A DNA stretch of 64,000 nucleotides from Pseudomonadota bacterium (GTDB lineage: Bacteria; Pseudomonadota; Alphaproteobacteria; Rhizobiales; Beijerinckiaceae): NCBI GenBank assembly GCA_021781815.1, contig JAJXWB010000006.1, positions 108,034-172,033 of the forward strand, read 5' to 3'. How positions within the stretch are numbered: the first letter of the stretch is position 1; each line of letters starts with the position of its first letter. The translations under genes were made by a program, and so were the position numbers. Positions 42,849 through 53,412 of this stretch are shown in pieces. The notes beneath the pieces are model-generated. The model did no database searches. It was not told where the DNA came from and worked only from the letters and a program-made list of their open reading frames with translations.

Positions 42849-44144
42849 TCACGACTGCGGGTCGACCAAAATCGCCCGAAAATCGTTGACATTCGTGAAC
42901 GTTGGCCCCGGCGTGAGCAGATCGCCGAGCCGTTCGAAGAAGCCGGTGGCGTCGTTATCGGCCAGCATGGCGTCCGGATTGAGGCCGAGCGCCCGCGCCC
43001 GCGCTGCTGTCGCGCCATCGACGAATGCGCCTGCAGGATCGCTCGCCGCGCCCCCGCCGCCATCCGTGCCATCCGTGTCGCCCGCAATCGCGGAAACGCC
43101 AGACAAGCCGTCGAGCGCCAGCGCCAGGGCCAGAGCATATTCCTGGTTGGGTCCGCCGCGGCCCTTGCCTGCGACAGTCACCGTGAGTTCGCCGCCGGAG
43201 AGGATCGCAACCCGCCGGCCCTGCGCGAGCATCGGTCTCGCCAGCGCCGCATGCGCGCGCGCCGCCTCGCGCGCCTCGCCCTCGACGTCCGCCCCGAGGC
43301 TGACCGCCTCATAACCGGCCGCGACTGCAACCGCTGCGGCCGCGGCGAGCGACTCGGCGGGACGCGCGATGATCCGGTAGGACGCGCCGTCGAACATCGG
43401 ATCGCCGGGCTTCGGCGTCTCTTGCGCCGGATCGGCCAGCAGCGCCAAGGCGCTCGGCGGAAGATCGATGCGATATTTCGCAGCGACCGCGATGGCGTCG
43501 GCGAGCGTGGTCGGATCGGGCGCAGTCGGGCCGGACGCTATGGCGGACGGATCGTCGTAAGGCACGTCCGAGATCGCCAGCGTCAGTAGCCTTGCTGGCG
43601 CGGCGAGAGCGGCAAGCCGCCCGCCCTTGATTCGGGACAGATGCTTGCGCAGGCAGTTGATTTCGCCGATGGCGGCGCCCGAACGCAGCAGCGCGCGGGT
43701 GATCTGCTGCTTCTCGGCGAGCGTCAGCGCGCCGGCCGGTGCGATCCAGTTGGCGGATCCGCCTCCCGACAGCAGCGCCAGCACGAGATCGTCGGGACCG
43801 GCGCCCGCGGCCAACTCCATTATGCGCTGCGTCGCATCGAGGCCGGCCTGGTCCGGCACGGGATGGCCGGCCTCGACGACCGGCGCGAGCCGCGTTGCGC
43901 GGCCATATCCGGTCCGCGCGACGCCTAACCCGGTCAGGCGAGCAGGCGGCAGGCCGACGACATCCAGATAATGCGCCTCGGCAGCCGCGATCATCGAGCC
44001 AGCCGCCTTGCCGGCGGCGAGCAGGATAATGCGGCCCCGAGGCGGCGGCGGCAGATGCTCCGCCAGCCGCCGGACGGGAAGCGCCGCCTCCACGGCCGCA
44101 TCGTACAGCGCACGGGCGAGCATCCGCGAATCCTTGTCCATCAT
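42849..44144 (-). CDS. Glycerate 2-kinase type II (DUF4147/MOFRL)
   Basis: A 431-residue enzyme of the TtuD/GckA family. The N-terminal DUF4147 domain has AAGKAAGSM, EAGHPVPD, LLSGGGSANW and NCLRKHLSRIKGGRLA; the C-terminal MOFRL domain has GGELTVTVAGKGRGGPNQEYAL and GDTDGTDGGGGAASD. It phosphorylates D-glycerate to 2-phosphoglycerate; the same family was once called hydroxypyruvate reductase. In this position it feeds the lower glycolytic path ending at pyk. Adjacent ATGs at 44144 and 44141 are both possible starts. Confidence 0.9.
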   Translation of the reverse strand: MMDKDSRMLARALYDAAVEAALPVRRLAEHLPPPPRGRIILLAAGKAAGSMIAAAEAHYLDVVGLPPARLTGLGVARTGYGRATRLAPVVEAGHPVPDQAGLDATQRIMELAAGAGPDDLVLALLSGGGSANWIAPAGALTLAEKQQITRALLRSGAAIGEINCLRKHLSRIKGGRLAALAAPARLLTLAISDVPYDDPSAIASGPTAPDPTTLADAIAVAAKYRIDLPPSALALLADPAQETPKPGDPMFDGASYRIIARPAESLAAAAAVAVAAGYEAVSLGADVEGEAREAARAHAALARPMLAQGRRVAILSGGELTVTVAGKGRGGPNQEYALALALALDGLSGVSAIAGDTDGTDGGGGAASDPAGAFVDGATAARARALGLNPDAMLADNDATGFFERLGDLLTPGPTFTNVNDFRAILVDPQS

Positions 44145-44209
44145 ACCCGCCAATTTCCCCCATGGCGGAGCCGCTTGCAACGCGGGCGCACTTGCGGCAA
44201 GTGCGACGC

Positions 44210-45001
44210 ATGGCCGATTTTGTCCCGGTGGAACGCATCGATGGCGCGCCTGAAAGCGGCGTCCTCCTGATCTGCGACCACGCCAGCGCGGCGCTGCCGC
44301 AAGACTACGACACGCTCGGCCTCGGCGCGGCGGCCTTCGCCCGCCACATCGCCTATGACATCGGCGCCGCCGCCATAACGCGGCGACTGGCGGCGCAGCT
44401 TCACGCGCCCGCGATCCTCTCGACCTTCTCGCGCCTGCTGATCGACCCCAATCGCGGCGCCGACGATCCGACGCTCGTGATGCGGCTGTCAGACGGCGCG
44501 CTGATCCCCGGCAATGCGCACATCGACGAGGCTGAGATCGACAGGCGCCGCGAGTGCTGCTGGCGGCCCTATCGCGACGCCATCGCCCGGCAGATCGACG
44601 CGATGCTCGCCAGCGGCGTGACGCCGGCCATTGTCTCGATCCATTCGTTCACTCCGGTCTGGAAGGGCGCGGCCCGGCCGTGGCATGTCGGCGTATTGTG
44701 GGATTGCGACGCGCGGCTGGCGCGTCCCCTCATCGATGCGCTATCCGCAAAAGGCGATCTCGTCGTCGGCGACAACGAACCTTACGATGGCGCGCTCGAA
44801 GGCGACACCATGCACGATCTCGGCACGATGCGCGGTCTGCCGCATGTGCTGATTGAAATCAGGCAGGATCTGATCAACGACGACGCCGGCCAGGACGAAT
44901 GGGCTGCGCGACTGGCGACCGAACTCAGGCCCATCCTCGCCGAACCAGGCCTGCATCGACGGGAATTCCATCCGACGCGGACGCGGGCCCCCCGCCCGTA
45001 A
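44210..45001 (+). CDS. N-formylglutamate amidohydrolase family protein
   Basis: A 263-residue FGase-like amidohydrolase. Characteristic are LLICDHASAALP near residue 22, the RLLIDPNRGADD segment near 75, IVSIHSFTPVW near 140, and VGDNEPYDG near 185. Such enzymes hydrolyse N-formyl-L-glutamate in histidine catabolism, but this broader subgroup often lies outside hut operons, as here, so the substrate is uncertain. The start at 44210 (MADFVPVE) gives the family length; the open frame to 44162 overlaps the divergent kinase region. Confidence 0.87.
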   Translation: MADFVPVERIDGAPESGVLLICDHASAALPQDYDTLGLGAAAFARHIAYDIGAAAITRRLAAQLHAPAILSTFSRLLIDPNRGADDPTLVMRLSDGALIPGNAHIDEAEIDRRRECCWRPYRDAIARQIDAMLASGVTPAIVSIHSFTPVWKGAARPWHVGVLWDCDARLARPLIDALSAKGDLVVGDNEPYDGALEGDTMHDLGTMRGLPHVLIEIRQDLINDDAGQDEWAARLATELRPILAEPGLHRREFHPTRTRAPRP

Positions 45002-45444
45002 TCGCGCGATTCACACCCTGAAGCTGCGCGCGCGGGCGCCGGAAAACGGTCGAGTCACAGTTCAGCCATCCTGTTTCGCCCGGAGCGGGGCAAAATGCGA
45101 TCCTCGCGAATCGACTCGGGCGCGTCATATTCGGCCGCGCCGGTTGAAGATTGATACGGCAGGACAAGCGTCCGAAAATGTTTGCAGTTTCGTCGCAGGA
45201 CTCGTTTTGGCGGCGGAGCGGGCGAGGCCGATGGCCTTGCTGTGTGGCTGATCGCAACCGCCTCGTGGCGCAGCGACATCTCCCCTGGCGGTTTCGGGAC
45301 ATCATGCTGACACTTCCGCCATTATTTCATGACCCGAATCGCAAAGCTCCGGCGCAGGCGAGCCGGTGCGGTTATCCGGGCGGAATGGTTCCGAATGGAT
45401 CGCACGACCATGAACCGAGTTCACTCACGAAGATGGAGATCTCC
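45002..45444. other. Gene-less stretch upstream of yfdX
   Basis: About 440 bases with only short open frames on both strands that lack ribosome sites or recognisable products. I see no tRNA, hairpin terminator or clear promoter consensus. It presumably holds the yfdX promoter. Confidence 0.5.
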
Positions 45445-46197
45445 ATGACAATGCATCGTTCCAATCCCGGCTTGCTCGCGCTGACGCTCGTCGGCGCGCT
45501 TGCGGCCGGTTCGATCGCGGCCTACGCGCAGACGAAGCCAGCGACGCCGGATGCGGCCTCGGCCGTCGCCGACAAGAAGGCCGAGACCGAAACGCACGAC
45601 ATTCTGAAATTTTCCGCTGACGGAAACGCCGCGCTGCGCGAGATCGAAGCCGCCCGACTGGCGATCTTCAGCGGCAAACCAGCGGCCGCGCACGCTGAAA
45701 TTGGCAAGGCGCGCGACAAGATTCACAGGGGCGTGAGCGAGGCCGAGCATTTCGTGGCCGAAGCCAATCCCGGAAAGACGCCGCCGAAAGTGGAGATGCT
45801 CCCGGTGGACGGCCAGTTGATCGCCTACGACGATTTCGTTCCGACGGACGACAAGACCGCGCATGTGGCGGCGGCCAACCAGCAACTTGAGAAGGGCGCG
45901 CATCCGGCGGCGGCGAATGAATTCAAGCTGGCCGACGTCAAGATCGTTTACAATCGCGTCTGGATGCCGATTGATCTTGCGCTGCGCCGCCTGGATCAGG
46001 CGGAAAAATTGATGGGCGAGCATAAATATTACGAAGCGAACCTCGCGTTGCGCTCGATCGGCGATCATCTCTCGATCGAAAGCGACAGCATGACCGACGA
46101 CGTGGGCAAGCCGAACGACAAGCCGGCCGCCGGCGCGCCTGATGCAAAGGCCGCAAACACGCCCGCAGGCAAGGCCGACGCGCAGCCCGGAAAATAA
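45445..46197 (+). CDS. YfdX family protein, exported
   Basis: A 250-residue protein with a Sec signal peptide (ending near AYAQ, residue 27). The YfdX core is seen in ILKFSADGNAALREIEAARLAIFSGKPAAA, HRGVSEAEHF, VPTDDKTAHVAAANQQLEKG and WMPIDLALRRLDQAEKLMGEHKYYEANLALRSI, mostly helical. The tail is Pro/Ala/Lys-rich and disordered. YfdX in enterobacteria is regulated by EvgA and linked to acid or drug stress, but the molecular role is not settled. The ATG at 45445 has GGAGA five bases upstream; another ATG is at 45433. A hairpin terminator follows. Confidence 0.85.
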   Translation: MTMHRSNPGLLALTLVGALAAGSIAAYAQTKPATPDAASAVADKKAETETHDILKFSADGNAALREIEAARLAIFSGKPAAAHAEIGKARDKIHRGVSEAEHFVAEANPGKTPPKVEMLPVDGQLIAYDDFVPTDDKTAHVAAANQQLEKGAHPAAANEFKLADVKIVYNRVWMPIDLALRRLDQAEKLMGEHKYYEANLALRSIGDHLSIESDSMTDDVGKPNDKPAAGAPDAKAANTPAGKADAQPGK

Positions 46198-46213
46198 TCT
46201 CTCCGTCAGCCTT

Positions 46214-46240
46214 CGCCCGCCGCCGTTTGCGGCGGGCGTT
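46214..46240 (+). terminator. Hairpin terminator after yfdX
   Basis: Ten-base-pair GC stem (CGCCCGCCGC/GCGGCGGGCG) with a five-base loop, 16 bases past the yfdX stop. Only two Ts follow, so termination efficiency is uncertain. Confidence 0.5.
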
Positions 46241-46350
46241 GAACCGGCTGCGAACTGCGTGGCCATCGGCCATTCAGCGCGCGCCGGCGCGTCCTTCCCG
46301 GTCCGGCGGAGAGCGCCGCCGTTCCACGCCCGATCGCCGCGCCGCGGCGA

Positions 46351-46977
46351 TCACCCCAATTCAAACCCGACATACCCCTGCAATTCAGCGATCGCCTGCG
46401 CGGGATCGCCGACCTTGATCGTCGTCATTCCCATGGCGCGCGCAGGCTTCAGGTTCACGCCGAGATCGTCGAGATAGACGCAATTCGCCGGATTGACGGC
46501 CAGCGCCTCGACCATCATGGCGTAGATGCGCGGATCGGGCTTGCGCAGGCCGATCTTGGCGCTTTCGATCACGTGATCGAACAGCGTCATGATCTCCTGC
46601 TTGTACATGGCGGCCATGGCGTTGCGGGGATCGGCGGGCAGATTGTTGGTGATGCAGCCGGTCTTCAACCGCGCATGGATTCGTCGCAGCGCCTCGATCA
46701 TTTCGGGGCGCGGACGCCCCGCCAGCAGCGGCAGCACGTCGGCCCCGCGCACTTCGTGGCCCGCCGCGCGCGCTTCTTCGGCAAACTGAACATCGAATTC
46801 GTCGTGGCCGATCGCCGCGCGCTCGAATCTGGCCCAGGCGTTGTCGAGGTGGTTGGTCGCATTGATCGTGCGGATGAAATCCTTTGGCAGGCCGCGCTCC
46901 CGCTCGAACCGCGCGAAGGCCTCGAACGGGCTCGACGTGATCACGCCGCCAAAATCCCAGATTACCGCCTCGACCAT
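46351..46977 (-). CDS. HAD superfamily hydrolase (subfamily IA)
   Basis: A 208-residue HAD phosphatase-like protein. Motif I is WDFGGVI (DxG rather than DxD, as in the epoxide-hydrolase-N/ACAD10-type subgroup), motif II is CITNN near residue 112, motif III KIGLRKPDPRIY near 145, and motif IV YLDDLGVN near 170. The glycine in place of the second aspartate suggests altered chemistry, perhaps dehalogenase- or phosphatase-like on an unknown small substrate. GGGAGAA lies just upstream of the start at 46977. Confidence 0.87.
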   Translation of the reverse strand: MVEAVIWDFGGVITSSPFEAFARFERERGLPKDFIRTINATNHLDNAWARFERAAIGHDEFDVQFAEEARAAGHEVRGADVLPLLAGRPRPEMIEALRRIHARLKTGCITNNLPADPRNAMAAMYKQEIMTLFDHVIESAKIGLRKPDPRIYAMMVEALAVNPANCVYLDDLGVNLKPARAMGMTTIKVGDPAQAIAELQGYVGFELG

Positions 46978-47132
46978 CAATTTTCTCCCTGAATTCCGGC
47001 TTTCTGTATAGCGAAACCGCGCGTGGCGCGAGCGCGCCCTATGGAAAGCGGGGATTAGCCGGCCGTGCGGCTTGACCTCGCCCGCCCGACGTCGCATCCC
47101 TCGCGGCCGTTTCCCCTGAGTGAAGGCGCGCC

Positions 47133-47375
47133 ATGAGCACCAATTCCATCGATTCCGGTCACCTCAAGTCCTTCATCGAACGCATCGAGCGGCTGGAGGA
47201 GGAAAAGCGCGCGCTGTCCGAGGACATCAAGGACGTCTACGCCGAAGCCAAGGGGACGGGCTATGATGTGAAGATCATGCGCAAGATCGTGTCGCTGCGC
47301 CGCCAGGATCACAACAAACGGCGGGAGGAGGAGGAGATTCTCGACCTCTATCTTTCTGCGCTGGGGATGAGCTGA
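47133..47375 (+). CDS. gapR: GapR family DNA-binding protein (DUF2312)
   Basis: An 80-residue nucleoid protein: a long coiled-coil helix (LKSFIERIERLEEEKRALSEDIKDVYAEAKGTGYD) followed by the basic KIMRKIVSLRRQDHNKRREEEEILDLY. This matches DUF2312 end to end. GapR of Caulobacter encircles overtwisted DNA ahead of replication and transcription forks and helps topoisomerases. It is a single-gene unit here, closed by a hairpin that begins at its stop codon. Confidence 0.94.
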   Translation: MSTNSIDSGHLKSFIERIERLEEEKRALSEDIKDVYAEAKGTGYDVKIMRKIVSLRRQDHNKRREEEEILDLYLSALGMS

Positions 47376-47393
47376 GGGACGTTTTGTCCCTTT
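47375..47393 (+). terminator. Terminator of gapR
   Basis: AGGGAC-GTTTT-GTCCCT stem-loop (six base pairs) that starts on the last base of the gapR stop codon and is followed by further Ts. Confidence 0.6.
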
Positions 47394-47465
47394 GACGCAT
47401 CAGCGCTCCGGTCTAGCCTTTTCCTGTTCGTTTTGGCCTGCTGATTCGGGCTGCAAGGAGATTGC

Positions 47466-49052
47466 ATGAGCGACGATTTCGACCGCCGCACGATCCTGAA
47501 GGCGGCGGGGCTGGCGACCGCGGTCGGACTGACGCCCGCCACCGCGCAGGCAGCCCAGTTGAAACTCGGCCCGGCCCGGCCATTCTCTTTCGCCGGCCTG
47601 AAGGACCAGGCCAGACAGATGGCGAAGCAGGCCTATGCGCCGCCGCCGAAACCCTCTCCCGAGATCATGGATGAACTCACCTACGAGGAATGGGGCAAGA
47701 TCCGTTACGACACCAGCTATGCGCTGTTCGCCGATGGCCCGCAGCAGATTCCGGTGACGTTCTTCCACCTCGGCAAGTTCTTCCGCAAGAGCGTCGAGGT
47801 CCATGTCGTCGACAACGGACAGGCGCGCGAGATTGTCTACGATCAGGCCTATTTCGAGATGCCCGCAGCCTCGCCCGCGAGAAAGCTTCCCAAGGGCGTC
47901 GGCTTTGCCGGCTTGCGCCTTCAGGAACCAAAGAACGGGCCGCTCGACTGGCGCAAGAACGACTGGGTCGCCTTCCTCGGCGCATCCTATTTCCGCGCCA
48001 TCGGCGAATTGCGGCAATATGGTCTGTCCGCCCGCGGCGTGGCGCTCGACACTTGGCAATCCGGCCGCGACGAGGAGTTTCCGGATTTCACGAAATTCTG
48101 GATCGGACCGGAACAGGGCGACACGGTCACGATCCACGCGCTGCTCGAAGGGCCGGGCATTGTCGGCGCCTATCGGTTCCAGATGGCGCGCGATCAGGCC
48201 GTGACCATGGACGTCGATTGCGCCCTCTACCTGCGCAAGGATTACATCCGCTTCGGTCTGGCGCCGTTGACCTCGATGTACTGGTTCTCCGAGACCCGCA
48301 AGGGCGATGGCGTGGACTGGCGGCCGGAGGTGCACGATTCCGACGGGCTTTCCATGTGGACCGGCGCCGGCGAGCGGCTGTGGCGCCCGCTCAACGATCC
48401 GCCGCGCGTCATGGCCTCCGCCTTCGGCGACAATAACCCCAAGGGCTTCGGCCTGATGCAGCGCGACCGCGTGTTCGACCACTATCTCGACGGCGTGTTT
48501 TACGACCGCCGCCCGAGCGTCTGGGTCGAACCGAAAGGAAACTGGGGCAAGGGCGCGATTCAGCTTGTCGAAATTCCGACCGACGACGAAATCCACGATA
48601 ACATCGTTGCGATGTGGGTTCCGGCCGAACCAACGGGGCCCGGCAAGGAGTTCAACCTGTCCTACCGGCTGCACTGGAAGGCCGACGAACCCTACCCGAC
48701 CGATCTCGCCCGCTGCGTCGCGACGCGCCTCGGCAACGGCGGCGTGCCCGGCCTGCCGCGCCCCAAGGGCGTGCGTAAGTTCATGGTCGAGTTTCTCGGC
48801 GGCCCGCTGAAGGATCTGCCCAAAGGCGTAAAGCCCGAGCCGGTGCTCTGGGCCTCGCGCGGAACCTTCTCCTACATTTTCACGGAAGCCGTGCCCGACG
48901 ATGTGCCGGGCCACTGGCGCGCGCAATTTGACCTCACCGTCGCGGGGCAGGATCCCGTTGAAATGCGGCTGTTTCTCAGGAACGGCGACCAGCTTCTGTC
49001 GGAAAACTGGATGTTCCAGTACCATCCGTTCGGGAACGAGACGATAAAATGA
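47466..49052 (+). CDS. Periplasmic glucan biosynthesis protein, OpgD/OpgG family
   Basis: A 528-residue exported protein. The N-terminus has a twin-arginine signal (DRRTILKAAG followed by a hydrophobic stretch), pointing to Tat export as for OpgD rather than Sec export as for OpgG. The family body includes MDELTYEEWGKIRYD, FFHLGKFF, GASYFRAIGELRQYGLSARGVALDT, APLTSMYWF and the C-terminal NWMFQYHPFG. The proteins shape osmoregulated periplasmic glucans and were recently shown to be beta-1,2-glucanases. No glucan synthase (OpgH) is in view. AAGGAG lies five bases before the start. Confidence 0.92.
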   Translation: MSDDFDRRTILKAAGLATAVGLTPATAQAAQLKLGPARPFSFAGLKDQARQMAKQAYAPPPKPSPEIMDELTYEEWGKIRYDTSYALFADGPQQIPVTFFHLGKFFRKSVEVHVVDNGQAREIVYDQAYFEMPAASPARKLPKGVGFAGLRLQEPKNGPLDWRKNDWVAFLGASYFRAIGELRQYGLSARGVALDTWQSGRDEEFPDFTKFWIGPEQGDTVTIHALLEGPGIVGAYRFQMARDQAVTMDVDCALYLRKDYIRFGLAPLTSMYWFSETRKGDGVDWRPEVHDSDGLSMWTGAGERLWRPLNDPPRVMASAFGDNNPKGFGLMQRDRVFDHYLDGVFYDRRPSVWVEPKGNWGKGAIQLVEIPTDDEIHDNIVAMWVPAEPTGPGKEFNLSYRLHWKADEPYPTDLARCVATRLGNGGVPGLPRPKGVRKFMVEFLGGPLKDLPKGVKPEPVLWASRGTFSYIFTEAVPDDVPGHWRAQFDLTVAGQDPVEMRLFLRNGDQLLSENWMFQYHPFGNETIK

Positions 49053-49197
49053 CCTGCTGTCGGCGCGGCATCTTAGCCGTAGCAGGAGCTGCCCGGAATA
49101 TTGTCGCGGGTTCCGGGGCGATTTTCGTGGCATGACTCTGGTAATCGGGAGCGCACTTTCGCGCACCCCGAACTTTGCCAGGCTGATGCGAGACGCC

Positions 49198-50433
49198 ATG
49201 ACCTCCCTTCCCTCTTCCATCGACGTCGCCATCATCGGCGCGGGCGCCGCCGGCATCGCGGCCGGGCGCCGTTTGCGCGCCGCCGGCGTCTCGACCCTCG
49301 TGATCGAGGCGCGCGCTCGGCTTGGCGGCCGGGCGCACACGCTCGCAACGCCGCGCGGGCCGATCGATCTCGGCTGCGAGTGGCTGCATTCGGCCGACCG
49401 CAACCCGCTGGTTGGCCTCGCACAAAGGCTAGGCTTCGCGCTGGAGACAAGCCAACCGAACTGGTCCGCGCACGCCGGCCGCGGGTTCTCCGAGAGCGAT
49501 CAGGCCGCCTATCGCGCCGCATCCCGAGACTTTTGGGACTCGCTGCAAAAGGCGCATGACGAGGGCATGGCCGACAGGCCCGCCGCCGCCTTCCTGCCGC
49601 AGGGCGGCCGCTGGAATCCGCTGATCCAGACGATCTCGACCTATTACAATGGGACCGAGCTCGAAAACGTCTCCATCGTCGACCTCGGTCGTTACGAAGA
49701 CACCGGCGTCAACTGGCGTCTGCCGGAAGGCTATGGCGCGTTGATCGCGGCTGCCGGGGCCGACTTGCCGGTCGTGTTCGACTGCCAGGTTGCGCTCGTC
49801 GATCACTCCGGCGCGAGGGTGAGGCTTGAAACGGCGAAGGGAGCGGTCGAGGCGAAAGCCGCTCTCGTCACGGTCCCAACGTCGATGATCGGCGAGGAAC
49901 GGCTGAAGTTCCGTCCGGCGCTGCCCGAAAAGGTCAACGCCGCCCAATCGCTGCCGCTCGGGCTTGCCGACAAGATCTTTTTCGAGATCCTCGGCGAAAC
50001 CGATCTGCCATGCGATGGCCATGCTTTCGGCGCGCTCGACACGATCGAGACGATCAGCTTCGACATCCGCCCCCGCGGCCTGCCGTTGATCGGCGGCTTC
50101 GTCGGCGGCGAATTTGCGCGGCGTCTGGAACACGAGGGCGTAGTCGCTCTGGAAGCGGAGGCGCGCCGCCAGTTCGCCGCGGCTTTCGGCTCCGATGTGC
50201 CGTCAGCCCTGCGCTTTGTCGAAGCGACCGCCTGGGATCGCGATCCTTTCGCGCGTGGCGCCTATTCGCATGCCCTGCCGGGCAAGGCGGATGAACGCGC
50301 GACGCTGGCGGCCCCGGTCGATGGTCGCATCTACTTCGCCGGCGAAGCCTGCTCGCGCCAGAGCTTCTCAACGGCGCACGGCGCATGGGCGACCGGGATC
50401 GTGGCTGCTGAGGCGTATTTGAAATCCGTCTGA
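49198..50433 (+). CDS. Flavin monoamine oxidase family protein
   Basis: A 411-residue FAD enzyme. The dinucleotide fold is IDVAIIGAGAAGIAAGRRL, followed by VIEARARLGGRAHT, the amine-oxidase signature. The C-terminal FAD segment is GRIYFAGEACSRQSFSTAHGAWATG. The active-site middle region (ETISFDIRPRGLPLIGGF) is typical but does not fix the substrate; polyamines or aromatic amines are possible. The start at 49198 (MTSLPSS) is favoured over 49132 because the fold then begins ten residues in. It is convergent with serA across a GC-rich hairpin. Confidence 0.88.
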   Translation: MTSLPSSIDVAIIGAGAAGIAAGRRLRAAGVSTLVIEARARLGGRAHTLATPRGPIDLGCEWLHSADRNPLVGLAQRLGFALETSQPNWSAHAGRGFSESDQAAYRAASRDFWDSLQKAHDEGMADRPAAAFLPQGGRWNPLIQTISTYYNGTELENVSIVDLGRYEDTGVNWRLPEGYGALIAAAGADLPVVFDCQVALVDHSGARVRLETAKGAVEAKAALVTVPTSMIGEERLKFRPALPEKVNAAQSLPLGLADKIFFEILGETDLPCDGHAFGALDTIETISFDIRPRGLPLIGGFVGGEFARRLEHEGVVALEAEARRQFAAAFGSDVPSALRFVEATAWDRDPFARGAYSHALPGKADERATLAAPVDGRIYFAGEACSRQSFSTAHGAWATGIVAAEAYLKSV

Positions 50434-50444
50434 TCGCGGCGCGG

Positions 50445-50468
50445 ATGGCCGGCCGCCAGGCCGGCCAT
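50445..50468. terminator. GC hairpin between convergent amine oxidase and serA genes
   Basis: A ten-base-pair perfect stem (ATGGCCGGCC/GGCCGGCCAT) with a GCCA loop in the 61-base gap between two converging genes. There is no T run, so it may be a bidirectional pause or RNA-stability element rather than a strong intrinsic terminator. Confidence 0.45.
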
Positions 50469-50494
50469 GATGCGATGTGGCGAGACGCAGCCTG

Positions 50495-52081
50495 TCAGAA
50501 CGTCAGAACCTTCGCCTGCTTCACGCCGGGCAGCTTCTGGATTTCGGCCAGCGTGCTTTCCGGCGGATCGGAATCGACGGCCACCAGCGCGATCGCCGAG
50601 CCGCCTTCCTCATCGCGGCCGAGGGCGAAGGTCGCGATGTTCACCTTGGCGTCGCCGAGCAGGCCGGCGAAGCGGCCGATGAAGCCGGGCTTGTCCTCGT
50701 TCGTCACATAGACCATGTGGGCGGCGAATTCCGCGTCGACCTTGATCCCCTTGATGTCGATGATGCGCGGCTTGCCATCGTGGAACACGGTGCCGGAGAC
50801 CGAGCGATCCTGCCGCTCGGTCGTGACCGCCATCGTGATCAGCGACTCGTAATCGCCATCCGCGGCGCGCGTCACTTCGTCGATCACGATGCCGCGTTCC
50901 TTGGCCACGGTCGGCGCCGAGACGACATTCACGTCCGACAGCAGCGGGCGCAGCAGGCCGGCGATGGCCGCAGCCGTGATCGCCTTGGTCTTGAGATCGG
51001 CGACGGCGCCCTCGTAGGTGATCGTCACCTTCTTGATGCCTGTCTCCGTCAACTGGCCTGCGAACGAGCCGAGCCGCTCGGCGAGCGCGATGAATGGCTT
51101 CAGCTTCGGCGCTTCCTCGGCGGTGATCGACGGGAAGTTGACGGCGTTGGAGATCGCGCCTCGCGTGAGATAATCCGACATCTGCTCGGCCACCTGAAGT
51201 GCGACATTTTCCTGCGCTTCGGTCGTGGCTGCGCCCAGATGCGGCGTGCAGACGACATTGGCGCGGCCAAACAGCGGATTGGCCGTCGCGGGCTCCTCGA
51301 TGAACACGTCGAAGGCCGCGCCCGCGACATGCCCGGAATCGAGCGCCGCCGCCAGCGCAACCTCGTCGACCAGGCCGCCGCGCGCGCAATTGACGATGCG
51401 CACGCCCTTTTTCGTCCTGGCGATGTTTTCGGCCGACAGGATGTTTTTCGTCTGCGCCGTCATCGGCGTGTGCAGCGTGATCACGTCGGCGCGCGCCAGC
51501 AGTTCATCGAGTTCGACCTTCTCGACGCCGATGTCTTTCGCGCGCTCCGGCGAAAGGAACGGATCGAAGGCGATGACGCGCATGCGAAGACCGATCGCGC
51601 GGTCGGCGACGATCGAGCCGATATTGCCGCAGCCAATGATGCCGAGCGTCTTGCCGGTGATCTCGACGCCCATGAAGCGGTTCTTCTCCCACTTGCCGGC
51701 CTGCGTCGAGGCGTCGGCGGCGGAGATCTCGCGCGCCTGCGCGAACATCATGGCGATGGCATGCTCGGCGGTCGTGATCGAATTGCCGAACGGCGTATTC
51801 ATCACGATGATTCCACGCGCCGTCGCCGCCGGTATGTCCACATTGTCGACGCCGATGCCGGCGCGACCGATGACCTTAAGCTTCTTGGCGTTCTCGAGGA
51901 TCTTGGCGGTGACCTTCGTCGCCGAGCGGATCGCGAGACCATCGTAATCGCCGATGATCGCGGCGAGCTTGTCCTTGTCCTTGCCGAGCGCCGGCTGGAA
52001 ATCGACCTCGACGCCGCGCTCCTTGAAGATGGCGACAGCGGCGGGCGACAGAGCGTCGGAGATGAGTACGCGAGGAGCCAT
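50495..52081 (-). CDS. serA: D-3-phosphoglycerate dehydrogenase
   Basis: A 528-residue enzyme catalysing the first step of serine synthesis (3-phosphoglycerate to 3-phosphohydroxypyruvate, NAD+). The substrate domain opens PRVLISDALSPAAVAIF; the nucleotide fold has GKTLGIIGCGNIGSIVADRA near residue 145; catalytic Arg (NCARGG), Glu and His (TPHLGAAT) are in place. It is the long form with an intervening ASB domain and a C-terminal ACT domain (IVYVTNEDKPGFIGRFAGLLG type), which allows serine feedback. It lies downstream of serC on the same strand with a palindromic repeat between. Confidence 0.96.
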   Translation of the reverse strand: MAPRVLISDALSPAAVAIFKERGVEVDFQPALGKDKDKLAAIIGDYDGLAIRSATKVTAKILENAKKLKVIGRAGIGVDNVDIPAATARGIIVMNTPFGNSITTAEHAIAMMFAQAREISAADASTQAGKWEKNRFMGVEITGKTLGIIGCGNIGSIVADRAIGLRMRVIAFDPFLSPERAKDIGVEKVELDELLARADVITLHTPMTAQTKNILSAENIARTKKGVRIVNCARGGLVDEVALAAALDSGHVAGAAFDVFIEEPATANPLFGRANVVCTPHLGAATTEAQENVALQVAEQMSDYLTRGAISNAVNFPSITAEEAPKLKPFIALAERLGSFAGQLTETGIKKVTITYEGAVADLKTKAITAAAIAGLLRPLLSDVNVVSAPTVAKERGIVIDEVTRAADGDYESLITMAVTTERQDRSVSGTVFHDGKPRIIDIKGIKVDAEFAAHMVYVTNEDKPGFIGRFAGLLGDAKVNIATFALGRDEEGGSAIALVAVDSDPPESTLAEIQKLPGVKQAKVLTF

Positions 52082-52145
52082 GGAGATGCGTCCTTTGGAT
52101 TGAGAGGAATTGTGATCGCAGTCCCACTGCGGATTTTCAGGAAAC

Positions 52146-52225
52146 CGTCATTGCGAGCAAAGCGAAGCAGTCCACCTCCAGGAATCGGGATGGATTGCTT
52201 CGTCGCTTCGCTCCTCGCAATGACG
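52146..52225. repeat. REP-like palindromic repeat between serC and serA
   Basis: An 80-base imperfect palindrome. The left arm (CGTCATTGCGAGCAAAGCGA...) and right arm (...TCGCTCCTCGCAATGACG) are near reverse complements, forming a long hairpin with a short unpaired centre. This is the style of dispersed REP/BIME element common in rhizobial genomes. A degenerate second copy is at 2284-2360. In serC-serA read-through RNA it could stabilise or attenuate the message. Confidence 0.85.
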
Positions 52226-52235
52226 AGATCGGTTG

Positions 52236-53408
<1,173 letters not shown>

Positions 53409-53412
53409 GTAA

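Noticed and set aside
45002..45444. Short frames upstream of yfdX, including an in-frame extension of yfdX back to 45151
   Set aside because: The extension has no signal peptide at its start and no ribosome site, whereas the start at 45445 has both.
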